A program made the translations under genes and the position numbers. A stretch of DNA of 64,000 nucleotides from Punctularia strigosozonata HHB-11173 SS5 (Eukaryota > Basidiomycota > Agaricomycetes > Corticiales > Punctulariaceae): contig NW_006767441.1 of assembly GCF_000264995.1 (NCBI RefSeq), positions 139,020 through 203,019 of the forward strand, in the 5' to 3' direction. How positions within the stretch are numbered: position 1 is the first letter of the stretch; each line of letters opens with the position of its first letter. The notes under the pieces are model-generated. The model saw nothing but the letters and a program-made list of their open reading frames with translations, ran no database searches and was not told the origin of the DNA. Below are positions 62,753 to 64,000 of the stretch, in pieces.

Positions 62753-64000
62753 GCCGTCCAGCGTCGCAAGAAGCCAACGCTCAAGCCAGCTGACGCTGCC
62801 ACGGCTCAGGTGCTTTCACGATCTCCGTTTCTCTTCCCTTGTTTATATCACCACGACTCGGTCGCGCCTCGACGGTTACGATTTCTCCCTCTCTCTCGGT
62901 CATCGCTATGATTATGACTAGACGTCAAAGATCCCACCCTCGGGTCCGTAGTACGGGCTCTGTTACGGTGTCGACGCCGTACGCTGCTATATCCCTTTCC
63001 TCGGAGATGCCCTGGACGGGGCTGGCAGGATAGATTATTGTCCCCTGGCATCCACGATTTCCTCCACGCTGTCTATATAGCATATAGCTTGCACACGTCA
63101 TATTGTTATCGGTATTGTTGTCCTAAGCACTTACAACATCGCATCATTGAAACACGTCAGGCGCGGTGTTCTGGCGAATGCGGTTCCGTGCCGCGCTAGG
63201 GGGACCTGCAAGGACCCCATACACCGTATATGACTTTATGTCGTTCAACGTTATCAGCAGGCTCTTCCTGCACCACGACAGCCTGAAAGCCGCAACGCTC
63301 TCCCCGCACAGACGTCCTGCACGTCTTTCTGCTCGTGAGCGGGCTAAGGTCTGATTATTCCTCCTCGACAGACTCTAGCAGAGTCCAGCTGTAACACGCC
63401 GAGCCGTGCTCCGGACATACGGCCGCGTGCTCCTTCTTTCCTGGAGGCCTGGAGGCCACCAGGCGAGGGCGGAGGAACACCAGGCTTTCGGAATCACGAC
63501 GAGGATCGGGCGAGCAACACAAAAATGCTTACCTGCATGCATCACCAGAGGGCGGTCGTTCGACCCTTGCGGTCCTTTACCACCTTGGTCACCCCCTTGG
63601 GACCACATCCTTAAGTATAATTCTACCACTCAAAAATTTTACCTAATATAGTTATTTGTACCGGTGCATGTATTTTGGGTGTTATGCTCTGGGCGCACCA
63701 CCAAGTCTGTGGTTTATACAACGATGGTGGTACCATCTCCGAGCATTCTAATTGCACTTTAGGGGGCTCATTTCTTGCACAGCATTGCTTACTGATGCTC
63801 TACAGATTATTCATAGGTGTTTCTGGCCTAGTATAACAGCAGTCTGTAAAATCAGAAATGGTCGCCCCCCCCCGCAATAGCACACAATTTGGGAATGGTG
63901 CTGGAAATAGCACACAACTCTAGGAAATAATGTGTGCGCACATCACCGGGAAGTGTGCTGACCACACACCCTGTGGTACGGTGTTGGCATGCTGATTGAA
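62753..64000. other. Gene-poor right end of the window
   Basis: No conserved frame was recognised on either strand. There is a pyrimidine-rich 3' UTR-like stretch after the DUF1996 stop. Near the end, AATAGCACACAA occurs twice (63876-63887 and 63906-63917, spacing 30). The final 140 bp contain several CACAC/TGTGTG pieces. Confidence 0.4.

Noticed and set aside
63876-63917. Twice-occurring AATAGCACACAA as a CRISPR-like or LTR repeat
   Set aside because: Only two short copies at the window edge; no further structure can be supported.

Overview
The window is nuclear DNA of a filamentous basidiomycete, most likely an Agaricomycete of polypore type. The evidence is many short introns of about 50-65 nt, GC-rich coding DNA, densely packed genes on both strands, and fungal families such as a Zn2Cys6 regulator, basidiomycete BTB/POZ proteins, CE16, DUF1996 and a chromodomain Ty3/Gypsy element. 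The lineage is an inference. Several exon ends were set by reading splice sites by eye, so individual junctions may be off.

Layout: (1) 1-3084: proteasome lid genes RPN6 (minus, running off the left edge) and RPN7 (plus), head to head over 186 bp. (2) 3220-7614: a BTB-like gene or relic (minus), the spindle/kinetochore zinc-finger protein BuGZ/ZNF207 (minus) and a BTB/POZ gene (plus). (3) 7728-11080: a 51-bp tandem repeat, a membrane-anchored alpha/beta hydrolase (minus) and a Gln/Pro-rich protein with two basic blocks (plus). (4) 11395-24825: pyruvate dehydrogenase E1-alpha, adenylosuccinate synthetase, a Zn2Cys6 transcription factor, a DUF3445 haem-oxygenase-like protein and an amino-acid permease. 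(5) 24826-27736: a 2.9-kb stretch with no convincing gene. (6) 27737-49024: HSF1, an arrestin-like adaptor with a six-copy tail motif, SF3B2, ATP synthase subunit j, a REX1-type exonuclease with a TIR element in its promoter, a CE16 esterase, AP-2 mu, a SAPS-domain phosphatase regulator and a small single-pass membrane protein. (7) 50149-59308: two diverged tandem paralogues with a CX2C-X11-CXC tail, split by an intact 6.16-kb chromovirus with identical LTRs and a CGATA target duplication. (8) 60805-62752: a secreted DUF1996 protein, then gene-poor sequence to the end.

Most genes are conserved housekeeping genes. Proteostasis is well represented (RPN6, RPN7, HSF1), as is endocytic traffic (AP-2 mu, arrestin-like adaptor, amino-acid permease), although neighbouring fungal genes need not be functionally linked. 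The best candidates for undescribed biology are the CX2C-X11-CXC paralogue pair, the six-copy motif in the arrestin tail, the hairpin-bearing gag-pol gap and possible self-priming site of the retroelement, and the non-autonomous TIR element at REX1.
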